47,072 nucleotides of DNA from Enterococcus diestrammenae. Its GTDB lineage: Bacteria > Bacillota > Bacilli > Lactobacillales > Enterococcaceae. Under the pieces are notes generated by a model. It was given only the letters and a program-made list of their open reading frames with translations, was not told where the DNA came from and searched no databases. Below are positions 9,454 through 19,600 of the stretch, in pieces (position 1 is the stretch's first letter; each line of letters begins with the position of its first letter). Where the stretch lies: positions 1 through 47,072 of the forward strand of contig NZ_MAEI01000003.1 of assembly GCF_009933255.1 (NCBI RefSeq), in the 5' to 3' direction. A program made the translations under genes and the position numbers.

Positions 9454-10215
9454 TTAGCCTTCTTCCTCTTCTGTTTGATTTTCACCATCATAAAATGGAC
9501 TTCTCCATTCACTTTGGGATTGAAAATTTCCATTTTTATCGCCTTCTTTAAATTGATTAAATTGGCTTTCAATAGATTCAGGTGTTTTTGTTGATTCATC
9601 TTTATCTTCAGCTGACAGTGGCTTAGATTCTTCTGTTACACCCTGTTTAATATTCATTACCGGACGTTTACGTTCCAACTTATTTTTTTTCGGTTGTTCA
9701 GCTGTACTCTCCTCTACCTTTTCCGGTTCTACAGACATTTTTTCTAAGTCATCCATGGATACCGTATCCAATTCAGTATGGATTTTTGGTAATTCAATAG
9801 GTGTTACAAGGTTTTCGTTTGGCACCTGATATAATTCTTTTAATTCTTCAGCTGAAACTTCAGGAAGCTCGTAGTCTTCTGTTAATAACGCATCATCCTC
9901 GACTGGTTCGACAATTGCAGTCTTAGGTACAAAAGGTTTCGCCCACTCTTTAGTAGATTCTGTCAAATCAACGTCTTCTAATGATGGCAAATCAACGGAA
10001 AATGGTTTAACTAATTGTTTAGTCTCTTTAGCCTCGGTTGTTGCTGAGATTTCAAGTTTAACCATTTCACCAATGCTAATATGAGATATGTCATTCACTT
10101 CCATTGGAAAGACAAACGTGGTTTCGGAACTTTGAATGGTGACAACAAGCATACTTTCTCCCCACTCCCCAACTTTAACTAGTTCTGCTTTTTTAACTCG
10201 TCCTGCAATTTTCAT
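9454..10215 (-). CDS. acidic, largely disordered protein between topB and the Clp-type ATPase
   Basis: The product has 253 residues. The first 70 could form a small beta domain (MKIAGRVKKAELVKVGEWGE... TTFVFPMEVND). The remainder is rich in Glu, Pro, Ser and Thr with no clear fold. AGGAG precedes the ATG. It is separated by three bases from both neighbours, so topB, this gene and the ATPase are one unit. I do not recognise it. An adaptor or substrate of the ATPase is one possibility from position alone. Confidence 0.7.
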   Translation of the reverse strand: MKIAGRVKKAELVKVGEWGESMLVVTIQSSETTFVFPMEVNDISHISIGEMVKLEISATTEAKETKQLVKPFSVDLPSLEDVDLTESTKEWAKPFVPKTAIVEPVEDDALLTEDYELPEVSAEELKELYQVPNENLVTPIELPKIHTELDTVSMDDLEKMSVEPEKVEESTAEQPKKNKLERKRPVMNIKQGVTEESKPLSAEDKDESTKTPESIESQFNQFKEGDKNGNFQSQSEWRSPFYDGENQTEEEEG

Positions 10216-10218
10216 TTT

Positions 10219-11994
10219 CTATTCTCCTGTTCTTTCCGTTTTTAATGTTTTATTTTTTAATTTTGCTTCATTTACGAATTTTTCAATTTTTTCTTTAATC
10301 GCATCGATAAAAACCTCTTGTGACAATTCTCCAGTCCCTATTTTAGATAGAAAATACTCCCAACTAGCAGTTGTTTCTGGATTGACAAACTCATTATCAG
10401 CTAAATATTCAACCAATAGGAAAGCTCGATCTGTTGGAAATAGTTCATCTGTTTTCTTATTTTTTGTTACGTATCCACGACGTTGGATATTTTCAATGAT
10501 CGAAGCTCGTGTTGCCGGTGTGCCCAGCCCATACTTTGGGAAAACTTTTCCCATCAATACTGATTCTGTCAGACGTTTAGGCGCTTTAGTTTTATCTTCT
10601 TTTATGCTGGTGTTAACGTTCAGAATCTGGTTCTCAACATACTTGGGTAAAGCTTGATCCATCTTATCTTCAGTTAATTCAAATTTTTTAAAACCTAACT
10701 CTACTACTTCAATGCCATTTGTTGTGTATTCCACTTGATTATCGACAACAGTAACAACCGTCGAATTGTACGTATAGTTTCCCTCAAACATCAATAATGT
10801 CCGCTTCGTTACAGCCTCATATACTCGTCTTTCAACTGATGATAAATCCTTTACTAAATCAGGAATTACTTCAGTAGGAACAATTGCAAAGTGTTCCTTT
10901 ACTTTTTTGTCATTTACATATTCTTTTCGCGGCTCCGGGTGAACAACATCAATCGTTATACCAAGTACATTCTGATAATCTTGCACATGTTTTTTTAAGT
11001 ATTCAAACTCATAGTGAGTAATATAGGGCAAATCGGTTCGGGGATACGTTAGATATTTCTTTTCATAAAGGCCCTGTACAATTTTTAGTGTAGTAGCAGA
11101 ATCCTGTTTCCATTTTTTTGAGCAGAATGCCTGTAAAGAAGTTAAATCAAAAAGTTTTGGCGGGTTTTTCTCAACCAACTTTGTAGCAACGGTTACAACC
11201 TGGGCCTCATTCGTTTGTCGATCCAACACTGCTTGTGCCTCATCTCTATCGAAATATTTTGTTTCATTAACAAATTTTATTTCGTGGTCATTATCAAAAA
11301 GCTCAAGTTTCCAATATGGTTGAGATTGAAAATCCTTGATTGCTTGATCATTGGCACAAATTAGTCCCACTGTAGGTGTTTGAACCCTTCCAACGCTCAT
11401 TGCATTTCCTTTTTTCCTATCTAATCGATGTTGACTCTGTAAATCCAACGTAACTAAGGGTGAAAGATTAAATCCGACAAACCAATCACTTTGAGATCGT
11501 GCTTCTGCCTCATGATAAAAATTTTTAGTTTCGTAAGCTTCTTTCAATTCACCAAAGGATTTCCGAATCCCCTCTGTTGTTAATGAATTGATCCAAAGTC
11601 TTTTTTTAGCTTTATTCAACGAACCAGGAACTTTAGATAAAATCGTATAAGCAATTCGTTCACCCTCACGATCAGCATCAGTTCCAATTATGATTTCATC
11701 GGCTTTTTTTGCTTCATTTTTGATAGCGTTAAATCGTCGTGATATATCTGCATCACCTTTTTTCAGACGCAGCTTTAAATCAACATTTGTTATGGGCAAA
11801 TTCTCCATTTTCCAATCAATTTTTGGATAATCATATTCTAGTAAGTGCCCTCTTGCAGCGACAATATGGATTTCTCCGTCAAGATAGGGACTTTCCTTAA
11901 TTACCAGTGTTCCGTGGTGATTTTCAGAATTACCAAGCGCTTTGGCATATTCCCTAGCCTGATCTGGTTTTTCCGCTAAAACCATAGTTATCAT
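10219..11994 (-). CDS. topB: DNA topoisomerase III (type IA)
   Basis: This enzyme nicks and reseals one DNA strand through a 5'-phosphotyrosine and can decatenate or relax DNA during plasmid transfer or segregation. The 591 residues begin with a Toprim domain (VLAEKPDQAREYA, IIGTDADREGERIAY at 102-116 with the acidic metal ligands). They continue with SVGRVQTPTVGLI (200-212) and the active-site block YLTYPRTDLPYI, in which Tyr317 is the nucleophile. The C-terminus lacks zinc-binding cysteines and ends in a basic tail, as in plasmid TopB/TraE-type enzymes. The ATG has AGAGAGG nine bases upstream. It leads an operon behind a TGTCCC-N27 promoter. Confidence 0.93.
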   Translation of the reverse strand: MITMVLAEKPDQAREYAKALGNSENHHGTLVIKESPYLDGEIHIVAARGHLLEYDYPKIDWKMENLPITNVDLKLRLKKGDADISRRFNAIKNEAKKADEIIIGTDADREGERIAYTILSKVPGSLNKAKKRLWINSLTTEGIRKSFGELKEAYETKNFYHEAEARSQSDWFVGFNLSPLVTLDLQSQHRLDRKKGNAMSVGRVQTPTVGLICANDQAIKDFQSQPYWKLELFDNDHEIKFVNETKYFDRDEAQAVLDRQTNEAQVVTVATKLVEKNPPKLFDLTSLQAFCSKKWKQDSATTLKIVQGLYEKKYLTYPRTDLPYITHYEFEYLKKHVQDYQNVLGITIDVVHPEPRKEYVNDKKVKEHFAIVPTEVIPDLVKDLSSVERRVYEAVTKRTLLMFEGNYTYNSTVVTVVDNQVEYTTNGIEVVELGFKKFELTEDKMDQALPKYVENQILNVNTSIKEDKTKAPKRLTESVLMGKVFPKYGLGTPATRASIIENIQRRGYVTKNKKTDELFPTDRAFLLVEYLADNEFVNPETTASWEYFLSKIGTGELSQEVFIDAIKEKIEKFVNEAKLKNKTLKTERTGE

Positions 11995-12028
11995 TTCTGA
12001 ATCATCCTCTCTTTGTTTCTACGGATGT

Positions 12029-12067
12029 ATAATCCCATAAGCTAGTAACTTTTCAGATTTCGGGACA
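12029..12067 (-). promoter_or_regulatory. TGTCCC-N27 promoter (copy 3) for the topB operon
   Basis: TTGTCCC followed by GAAA lies 27 bp before GATTAT (12034-12029), a four-of-six match to TATAAT. The topB start is 35 nt further on. It sits directly behind the terminator at 12086-12127. Confidence 0.6.
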
Positions 12068-12085
12068 AAGATATTAATAAATTCA

Positions 12086-12127
12086 AAAGAAAAAGAGCTG
12101 CTAATCAGCAGCCCCCTTTTTCTTTTG
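12086..12127 (-). terminator. terminator of the interrupted secreted-protein gene
   Basis: GCTGCT and AGCAGC pair around AATC and are extended by A-rich and T-rich arms. On the minus strand the hairpin is followed by CTTTTTCTTTT. It lies 20 bp past the end of the 12147-12770 frame. Confidence 0.8.
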
Positions 12128-12146
12128 GTTAATGGTCTTATTGTTT

Positions 12147-12770
12147 TCAATCTGTTCGAATCTGTGTTTTTGTACTCACCAAATTTTTTCTTTGTTTGTC
12201 TTCATAATACTTCGTGACAACTTTTGTTTGAGCGTTGTTCTTACCGCCGCGGTAAATTTCAACCTTGTAATACTTCGCTGGTGCTCCCTTCGTTAGCTGA
12301 TCTGTGATTAATGTGGCTATACCCGACACTACTATGTTACTAAGTGGTGCAGTAGCTAAGAACACCAATACCTTAGCAATAGTATTAGCCCATGCCATCG
12401 GTCCTGTATCAGTCTGACCAGTATATGAGGAAACTAATTTTCATGATGTCGTTTTAGCAGCAGCAAATGTAGAAATTGCTGAATCAGCGTTAAGTCCTCC
12501 AATTTCTTGCCGATTAACAGGTACACTTGTTTCAGTTCCATCCGCAAATACTGCTTTTACCTCAGTGCTACTAATTGTTATCTTGGTACGAAGATTTGGA
12601 TCATTTTCCATCAGATAAAAAGTATAATCATCTTCTGATTGCTCTGTGGTAGTCGAAGCTGTTACGGCTGCAAACGTAACGGTTGGTACTTGCAACAACA
12701 TAAATCCTGATAAAAATGCAGTCATCCCTAAAGTAACAATTTTCCCCTTCTTCACAATTGATTCCTCCAA
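12147..12770 (-). pseudogene. secreted protein of 207 codons, interrupted by one in-frame TGA
   Basis: The frame opens with a basic start and a signal peptide (hydrophobic ILGMTAFLSGFMLLQVPTV-like core ending TFAA). A mature acidic domain follows. Codon 110 (12441-12443) is TGA. The same frame then stays open for 97 more codons, with a hydrophobic stretch (WANTIAKVLVFLATAPLSNI) and a basic tail rich in Lys and Tyr (KYYKVEIYRGG, KYYEDKQRK). TGG or CGA to TGA would explain the stop. The internal ATG at 12398 has no convincing ribosome site, so I read this as one gene with a nonsense codon. The family is not recognised. Its start lies inside the end of the preceding membrane-protein gene, and both follow a cre-type promoter. 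A secreted-effector and membrane-partner pair is one reading, not proven. Confidence 0.7.
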
Positions 12771-13192
12771 ACTTCAATCTTCAAAATTCTTTTCAAGAAG
12801 CATAGAACAAGTATTAGTACTATCTCACTTAGAGTCAGTACTAAATAGAATAGTGACGGACATTTTACATAGTCATTCCACATTAAAATTACAGATAATA
12901 TGAAAATGACAGTAGGGACAGTCAATATGATAATGGTTGGCCAACCAATATATCCAGTCTTTCTTGGTTTCTTACTCATAAAAGGAATTATTTCCCAGTT
13001 ATGCGAGTTATAGTGGGAAAATCTTTCAAGTACTATAAGGACAGCAGCAATTTTAAAGAAAATAAAACCAACTAATTGGAAAAACCAGTCGCCTCTAAAT
13101 TCTGCATTAGTAACATAGAATAGGATGAACAGAGATTCAGGAAACAGAACCGGTAACAATAAAAGTGTATTTACCTTGAATAATTTACTCAT
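12752..13192 (-). CDS. four-span membrane protein paired with the secreted protein
   Basis: The product has 146 residues with hydrophobic segments near 8-28, 35-56, 85-105 and 112-135. There are short basic loops including SKKPRKTG, and the C-terminus is basic. GAGGG lies seven bases before the ATG. The last 19 bases overlap the start of the downstream secreted-protein gene, so the two are translationally coupled. I do not recognise a family. Small polytopic proteins encoded beside a secreted protein are often immunity, export or sensing partners, which is only a suggestion here. It is the first gene behind a strong promoter with a cre site. Confidence 0.65.
   Translation of the reverse strand: MSKLFKVNTLLLLPVLFPESLFILFYVTNAEFRGDWFFQLVGFIFFKIAAVLIVLERFSHYNSHNWEIIPFMSKKPRKTGYIGWPTIIILTVPTVIFILSVILMWNDYVKCPSLFYLVLTLSEIVLILVLCFLKRILKIEVWRNQL
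12882..12920 (-). promoter_or_regulatory. possible intragenic TGTCCC-N27 element
   Basis: Inside the membrane-protein gene TGTCCC (12920-12915) is followed, after exactly 27 bp, by TTTAAT (five of six matches to TATAAT). The bases just after the box (TACT) do not match the intergenic copies. The next start is 112 nt away, longer than elsewhere. It may be chance. Confidence 0.25.
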
Positions 13193-13620
13193 ATAATCCC
13201 TCGTTTCGTTGTACTAGTCCGTGTCATTTATAGCGAGATTATAAATCATTACAAGTCGTTTTGCAAACGCTTACACAGGTTACTCATTCGTAACTTTCCA
13301 ATCAAATTCATCTTATTTTTTCATAAAATCTCATTCATGAATATTTGTAATAAAACTACCCAGCTATATCACCTAAAATCAAAAAAATTTTTATAGAAAT
13401 TGAAAAGTAAAAAGTCTCCTCGCTTTTTGGTTTTTACGATAGTCCTGACTCTTTCTCATTTCAGTAATCACTCCTGTACATCAACTATTTAATAAGAAAA
13501 TGATGGTAATTTCATATTTTTTTAGTAAGAAATTATTTCTATCTATTGTTTTTAGTCCTTTAATCAAGACCTTAAAAACACAAAAGTTATTCGGCTTAAT
13601 TTTTCCACCAACCTTTTAAC
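13193..13620. other. 428-bp intergenic region with promoter; otherwise empty
   Basis: The right-hand end of the 13.2-12.1 kb unit has its promoter and cre site at 13238-13275. The remaining 345 bp towards the end of the giant gene is AT-rich. I see no reading frame with a ribosome site and no clear terminator for the 2418-codon gene. Confidence 0.5.
13238..13275 (-). promoter_or_regulatory. sigma-A promoter overlapped by a cre (CcpA) site
   Basis: On the minus strand TTGCAA (13266-13261), a 17-bp spacer and TATAAT (13243-13238) form a good vegetative promoter 46 nt before the 13192 start. TGTAAGCGTTTGCA (13275-13262) overlaps the -35 box and matches the catabolite-responsive element consensus TGWNANCGNTNWCA at all but one position. 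Repression by CcpA when preferred sugars are present is the expected effect. Confidence 0.75.
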
Positions 13621-16600
13621 TTATCTAGATAATCCTTTTGACGGTCTTTTCTTATCATTATTCAACGATCTATTGATATTACGATTGTGCTTATATGGTT
13701 TAGTTTGTGCTTCAATATCTTTGATCAACTCTTTTGAAACCTTTTGAATCCTTGTCATTGATTGGCTTAGTTCCTTATCAGAAAGCCCTTGAAACCCTTT
13801 CGTAATTTTTTGCGTATCTTTTGTTGTACCTAGTGAAAAATGCTTTAAGATGATTAGACTTGCCACTTCTGATTCAGTTTGACGCAATGATTCAGGACGT
13901 GTGCTAGCTAGCGAAGAACTGTTAATAGTCGCCTCGCATAATCTATTGATCGATGCTTCAACATTTTCAGAATTCGTATTTTTCGGATTTAAAAAGATTT
14001 TTCGATTCGAAAAATCAATGTGCGAAGCTTGATCTATTTGATCACTTTCTGCAAGATTAATAGTAAATCCAATCTTTTTGGCAAAATTACTTAGTCCCTT
14101 GGTAAAGTCAGCGTAATGTGCCTCATTCGTTTCAAAGCGAAAATTCTTAGATGGCAGCACCAAATTTTTTGCCTCTTCTTTGAGGTTAGTTTGAGATATT
14201 TCAAATACTTTATAGGTGGTGAATTTTAACTTACCATTTGAATTCTTCAATTGCATTGAACACTTTTCAATCTTTCCAGAAGAAAGAAGTTTTAAGTCAG
14301 CCTTCGTTGCTTGTTTAAAAGGTTTGTACTTCAACTGCTTCTTATCGTTATATGTTAGTTGTCCATGTTCATCGACTACTGGTATAACATCCTCAGTTAT
14401 TGGCCGTAAAAGCGTAATTTGTGAATGCTCCCCTGCCTTCACTGATAAGTTTGAAGTAGTTATCGTTTGTTCCTTTCCGGTCTTTTTATTAATAAAAGTT
14501 TTTGACGCTTGATGAACGTCTTCTGGAGCTAATTGTAACTGGCTTCCAATTTTTTGCCATTGTTTAAATGTAGCAACCGCCTCTGCACCTGCCCATTGTT
14601 CCTGGATTAGGGCAACATTTCTAGGGGACAGATGAGGAAGTGTACTCATTAAGCTTACGTAATTTGTAAAACTTTCTGGATTACTGATAGTCCTTCGAAT
14701 AATCTTTATCGCTTGATCGTTTAATTGTTCAGCAGAAGCTTTAGTGTAGTCATACTTTTCAGGGACATTATCTAAGGATTTATCTATTTCTAGCATAAAT
14801 TCGTCAACTTCATTTTGAGTGCCTAGCTCATTAACTAATTCTCCTCTTTGGATCCATTTTGAAAGCTTTTGAATCTCATCATCAATATCAAATTCTGTTG
14901 ACCAATCTTGTCCATATGCTAGAAAACCAATAGATTGGTTATCTTTTAATACTTCTATCAGCCAAGGTGATTGCTCATTTTCAGCAAGACTATCGACAAT
15001 TTTATCACTATGAACTTGTAATGATAAAGCGTAGTTCTCGCCAATTTCAACTTGGTTTTCATAAAGGACGTTACCTGGTGTATCATTAACTATTTCCAGG
15101 TTAGACTCTTGTGACAAATTATCTACAATGTTTGGTAATTTTTCGTTTAAATCCCTAACAAACTGATACTTGGAAAATCTATTTTCTAGATCTTCATAGT
15201 CAAAATCGTTGCCTCCACTAGTAAAAGCTTTCTCAAATATACTTCTTTGAACATCTCCACCAAGGTACCAATCATCAATGAACTCGCTTTTAGAATGAAA
15301 TTCTCCCCCTGATCTACGGTTTTTATAAAACTCCCCTTTCCCATCAATTTGACTTACCCAATCTAATTGAACTCTTTGCCGATCAACACTAGTGATCTTC
15401 GCAACTTCATTAATCTGATGGTCATCTATTTCGATTTTTCGAAAGATTATTTGATCCACTTTAAGCGTATCCGTAGTTAGCCTCATTTTCTTCTCTGAAA
15501 TATCAATGTTATCAAAAGCTTCCTTCGCTTGTTTAGCTGTTTCTCCATATCCGATATAAGTCAAATTATAGTTCTCAATCTCTTTTTCAAGTAAAGAAGA
15601 CTGATAACCAATAGCTCCATATTGTCTACCGTTTGGATTAATAAAACTGGAATCCACGAACAAAACAGGATTATCATCATTATTTGGATGTGTACCAACG
15701 CTTACAGGTCGAAGATCAAGAGCATACCAATATTTATTGGAATTTCCAGTAGTATTTTTTTCTACTTGATTATCATTGTGTCCATCGACAACAGATACAA
15801 TTGATTCATTAGAATAATCAGGACTATCGTTGGTAGTGATATCACTTTCTAGAATACGTTTATTTCCGTTTTCATCTTCAAATGTCACACTCATTACAAC
15901 TGATTCATCTCGCTCAATAAACATGTCTAAGTCCATTAGATTTTCAAAAATCTTTTCTGAATTATTGGAAACAAAATATGGAATTCCCATTTTTTCGTCT
16001 GCATCAAAAATTACAATAGAATCTTCTGGAGCATTCATAATTTCACTATCAAGTTTGAGTGAAGGATCCTTGATTTGAACATCCTGAAATGCCTTTAAAT
16101 AATCCTGTTTAGTTAATAGACTATAGTTAAATCCACCCAGGGACTCTGATAATGTAGCAGTCTCCAAAGTACCATCATTGTTCTTATATTCCACCAATGC
16201 GTTTGATACTTTAGTATAAAGCTTTTCGCCTTTAGAATGCTGCGCCTCTTTATCTTCACCAGTAATGCTAGTAATATTTTCGATAAAACTATCAATTTTA
16301 CTTAATTTTGTCACTCCTGCCTCTCTACTTGCTTTTAGAAAGGCAGTGGCTATTCCACCAGGATCATCAGTTGTAATGCCAGTCAAATCGACTTTAATAT
16401 CTTTATAAAATATTAGCTGTCCAACAGTTTGGGTATCAGTAATTGGTATCTGCAAGAAATTGTTTAAGCATATCGCTTGTCTTTCTTGTTCTTTTAGAAG
16501 AACTGATTCTCGCTCAATTTCTGTCCAAGATTCTAAAAAGATATCTACGCTGTCAGTTAGATTACTATTTAACATTAATAATCTTGGATCCTCTCCTTGA

Positions 16601-19600
16601 TTATGTGTATACATCGCAATAACAGAATTTTTTATGGGAATATTAGATAATCTTTTATTATTTGTTCTTACGGAAATATTTGTTACCCAAGATAAGCCCC
16701 CATCTTCAAGCATTCGGAAACCTTCCATAATCCCTTCGTCTGATTGCATTATCGCTTTATCCATTTTTAGATTTTCTTTATAGCCCTCTGTGAATGGGTA
16801 GATTACATGATCGGTATTTATATTTTTCAAAAATTCATTCATCAACGAAATTTTTTGAACAGTTCCTCCCGAATTTAAAAGGAGTAGGCGATCTAAATCA
16901 ATCGATTTTCTCAGTAAATCATTATACAAGTCGATTTGAGGCGAAACCGATCCATTATCTTTGTACCTGAGTCCTACTAAATGGCCGAATTGCTCAGGAC
17001 GTACATTCACTGTATTGATAGTAAGTGTACCTAATCCCATAGTTCCAACTATGCTCCAGTTCCTATTTGCAAAGAGATTATCAAATTGGGCTGCGCTTTC
17101 ATATAATTTTGGTAATCTTGATTTGAACTTTGAGTCTTCGTTTGATATTTCATGAAATTTTTCTATATACGTGTTACTATTAGTGTACTGTTGAGAGAGA
17201 ATTAAAGCGGAGGAAGCTCCGAGGTTTGTCGGCACTTTCCATCCAATAATGTTATTGGTAAAAAGGTTTAGCTTGTCGAACTCAGCCTGTTGGCCGTCCA
17301 GACCCTGACGGTCTTTTTTTTGTTCGTTTTTTACATAATTTTCACTGCCGGGTTCAAAATCTTCCCCTAAATAATAAGTCCCTCTGCCATTCTCATCCGT
17401 ACCAAAAGCCCAATAATCATATGGATTATTAACCTCGTCTGACAAATCATTCCAGGTTGCTTCAATTAATAAATTGGGAATAGCTTTTGATTCAGCTAAT
17501 TCTTTTACTTTAAAGAAAGCTTCTTGTAATTCTTCATAGGAAGTATAGTTCCGAATACCGTCGCCAAGAATCTTTTCTACTTCACTAGCAATAGGTAGCT
17601 TATTTGCCTCTGGTACTTCCCACTTTTTTATTGATTCATCTGACAGGTCAACATTTACTTCAGAAAGCTTTAATGTATACACGTCATCCTGTTTAATAGC
17701 TTTAAAAAGAGAATCAATATCAATATCAGCCAAAGTGCTTGCTACATTACTATATCCATGAGAATCAAGTACTTCTTTCAGAGAAATAAGGTCAGCCCCA
17801 CCACCATCAAAAAAGTTATTTTTATTTATTGTATCCAACATTTCTTGAGTCATAGGATCATCAACTGGGTAATCATAGTAACTTTCAATTATCGTTTCTG
17901 GAGCAGCTGGAAATGTAGGTTCTCCTGTTTCTTCATCTATTTCGTAAACAACATCGCCAATTTCTTCATGAACTAAATCCACTAATGTACGTAGTGAAAT
18001 CTTATCTTGTATTGGGCTTTCTAAGTTTTCTTGTTGAGTGATTAGATATTGATTCCAATCAACTTTAGGTTCATTGTTTGGATTAGGAGGTAAGTCAGAC
18101 CGAATAGGAATATTTTTGATATCGGCAAACTTATTAATAAAGTCTTTCCCACTCTTATCGTTGTCAACAGCAAAGACAATTTCAATTCCTTGTTTTTCAA
18201 ATACGCTCATAGGATCTTCGTACTTTTCTAAGACCTTATCCATCTGTTGTACAAATGTTTCTTCTTTCACTTGTTCCAAAGGCGTTCCAGGGAAAAATGT
18301 ATCATGAAAATATTGACTGACAACAGCCTCTTTTAACCCTTCCATTGAGATTAGTTTGGAATCTGATAAACCATCTTGATGCAACTGGTAGTAGCTCATT
18401 AGATCAGTTGCAGATTCAAAAAAGATCAGTTTCTTAGGCTCACCAATAGTGACACTTGGGCCAAAATTACCATCGCTATTTCGAATGATTTCTTTCAATC
18501 TCCCATGTTTTGGGTATTTCTCATTGTTTTCAGTAATCCCTTGTAAGCTTGCACCCACAAGTTGTTTTTCTTGATTGAAGTATTTGAAAACGACTACCGT
18601 CTCACTTGGACTGTCTTTGAAATAACGAGTAGCTTCCGCAATCATTCCTTGTTGTCCAAAGAAGGCGATAGTATTTTCATTTAAGCCTCTAATATCATTT
18701 AAATAAGATTCTGCTTTATTCATTGATTTATGATCTTTCAACAGATAATCGAAGGGTTCCTTCACAGTATTTAGACTTGATGGGTCTACTTCTTGTAAAT
18801 TTGGATCATTTAAAAAAGATACAGCGTCTTTAAACTTCAGTTCCTTGATCTGACTAACAAGAGAAATGACATCACCTTGCATATCCTTTGAAAACCACTT
18901 AAACGTATTAGTATTTGGGAAAATAGTAAGGCTATCATGTTCAACCCATTTATATGTCCTACCCGTCTTTACTAAATCCATTCCAAGTGCATTTGCGACA
19001 TCTAAAATATTACGGTTTTTAGCGTATGCCAACTTATCTTCAAATGGTTTATCCTTTTTTCGAGTTGCTACCTTATCGGCTTCAACATCAGCTGCAACTA
19101 CTGTTTGTTCATTAGTTTTACCATTCTTAACTTGGTCGTCAATTTTTTCAGCTTGTTTCATGATTTGTGGCGACTCGACACTGATTGTATTAAACTTTAG
19201 AATATTTTCTTTGTAAATTGGGAAATGCAAATCAAAGTACTCATTTAGTTCTACTCTCATCTGTTGGTTAAAACATTTATACTGTTCTGCATCTATATAA
19301 ACATCAGAATTTTTGATAAAACTTGTTTGTAATCCGGCATTAGAAGAGTAGATTTCAAATGCTCTTGCAAAAACTTCGGTTGGAGTGCCATAATAATCAG
19401 CTTTCATTTTTATTGGTGATTTCTTTGATAACCGTTCGATATTCTCTCGGTATTGACGGATTAACGATTTAAAGTCAGGCTGCATGCTGAGACTACCATT
19501 ACTAAAATCCAAAAAATGCCCATATTCGTGAATAAAGGATTGAATACCCACTCCACCTGGGGCATATTCAGCTCCCTTTGAAGTGTCTCCCCCATTTCGA

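Noticed and set aside
9454..10215. Acidic protein as a second SSB or an antirestriction protein
   Set aside because: No OB-fold or Ard signature is visible; acidity alone is not enough.
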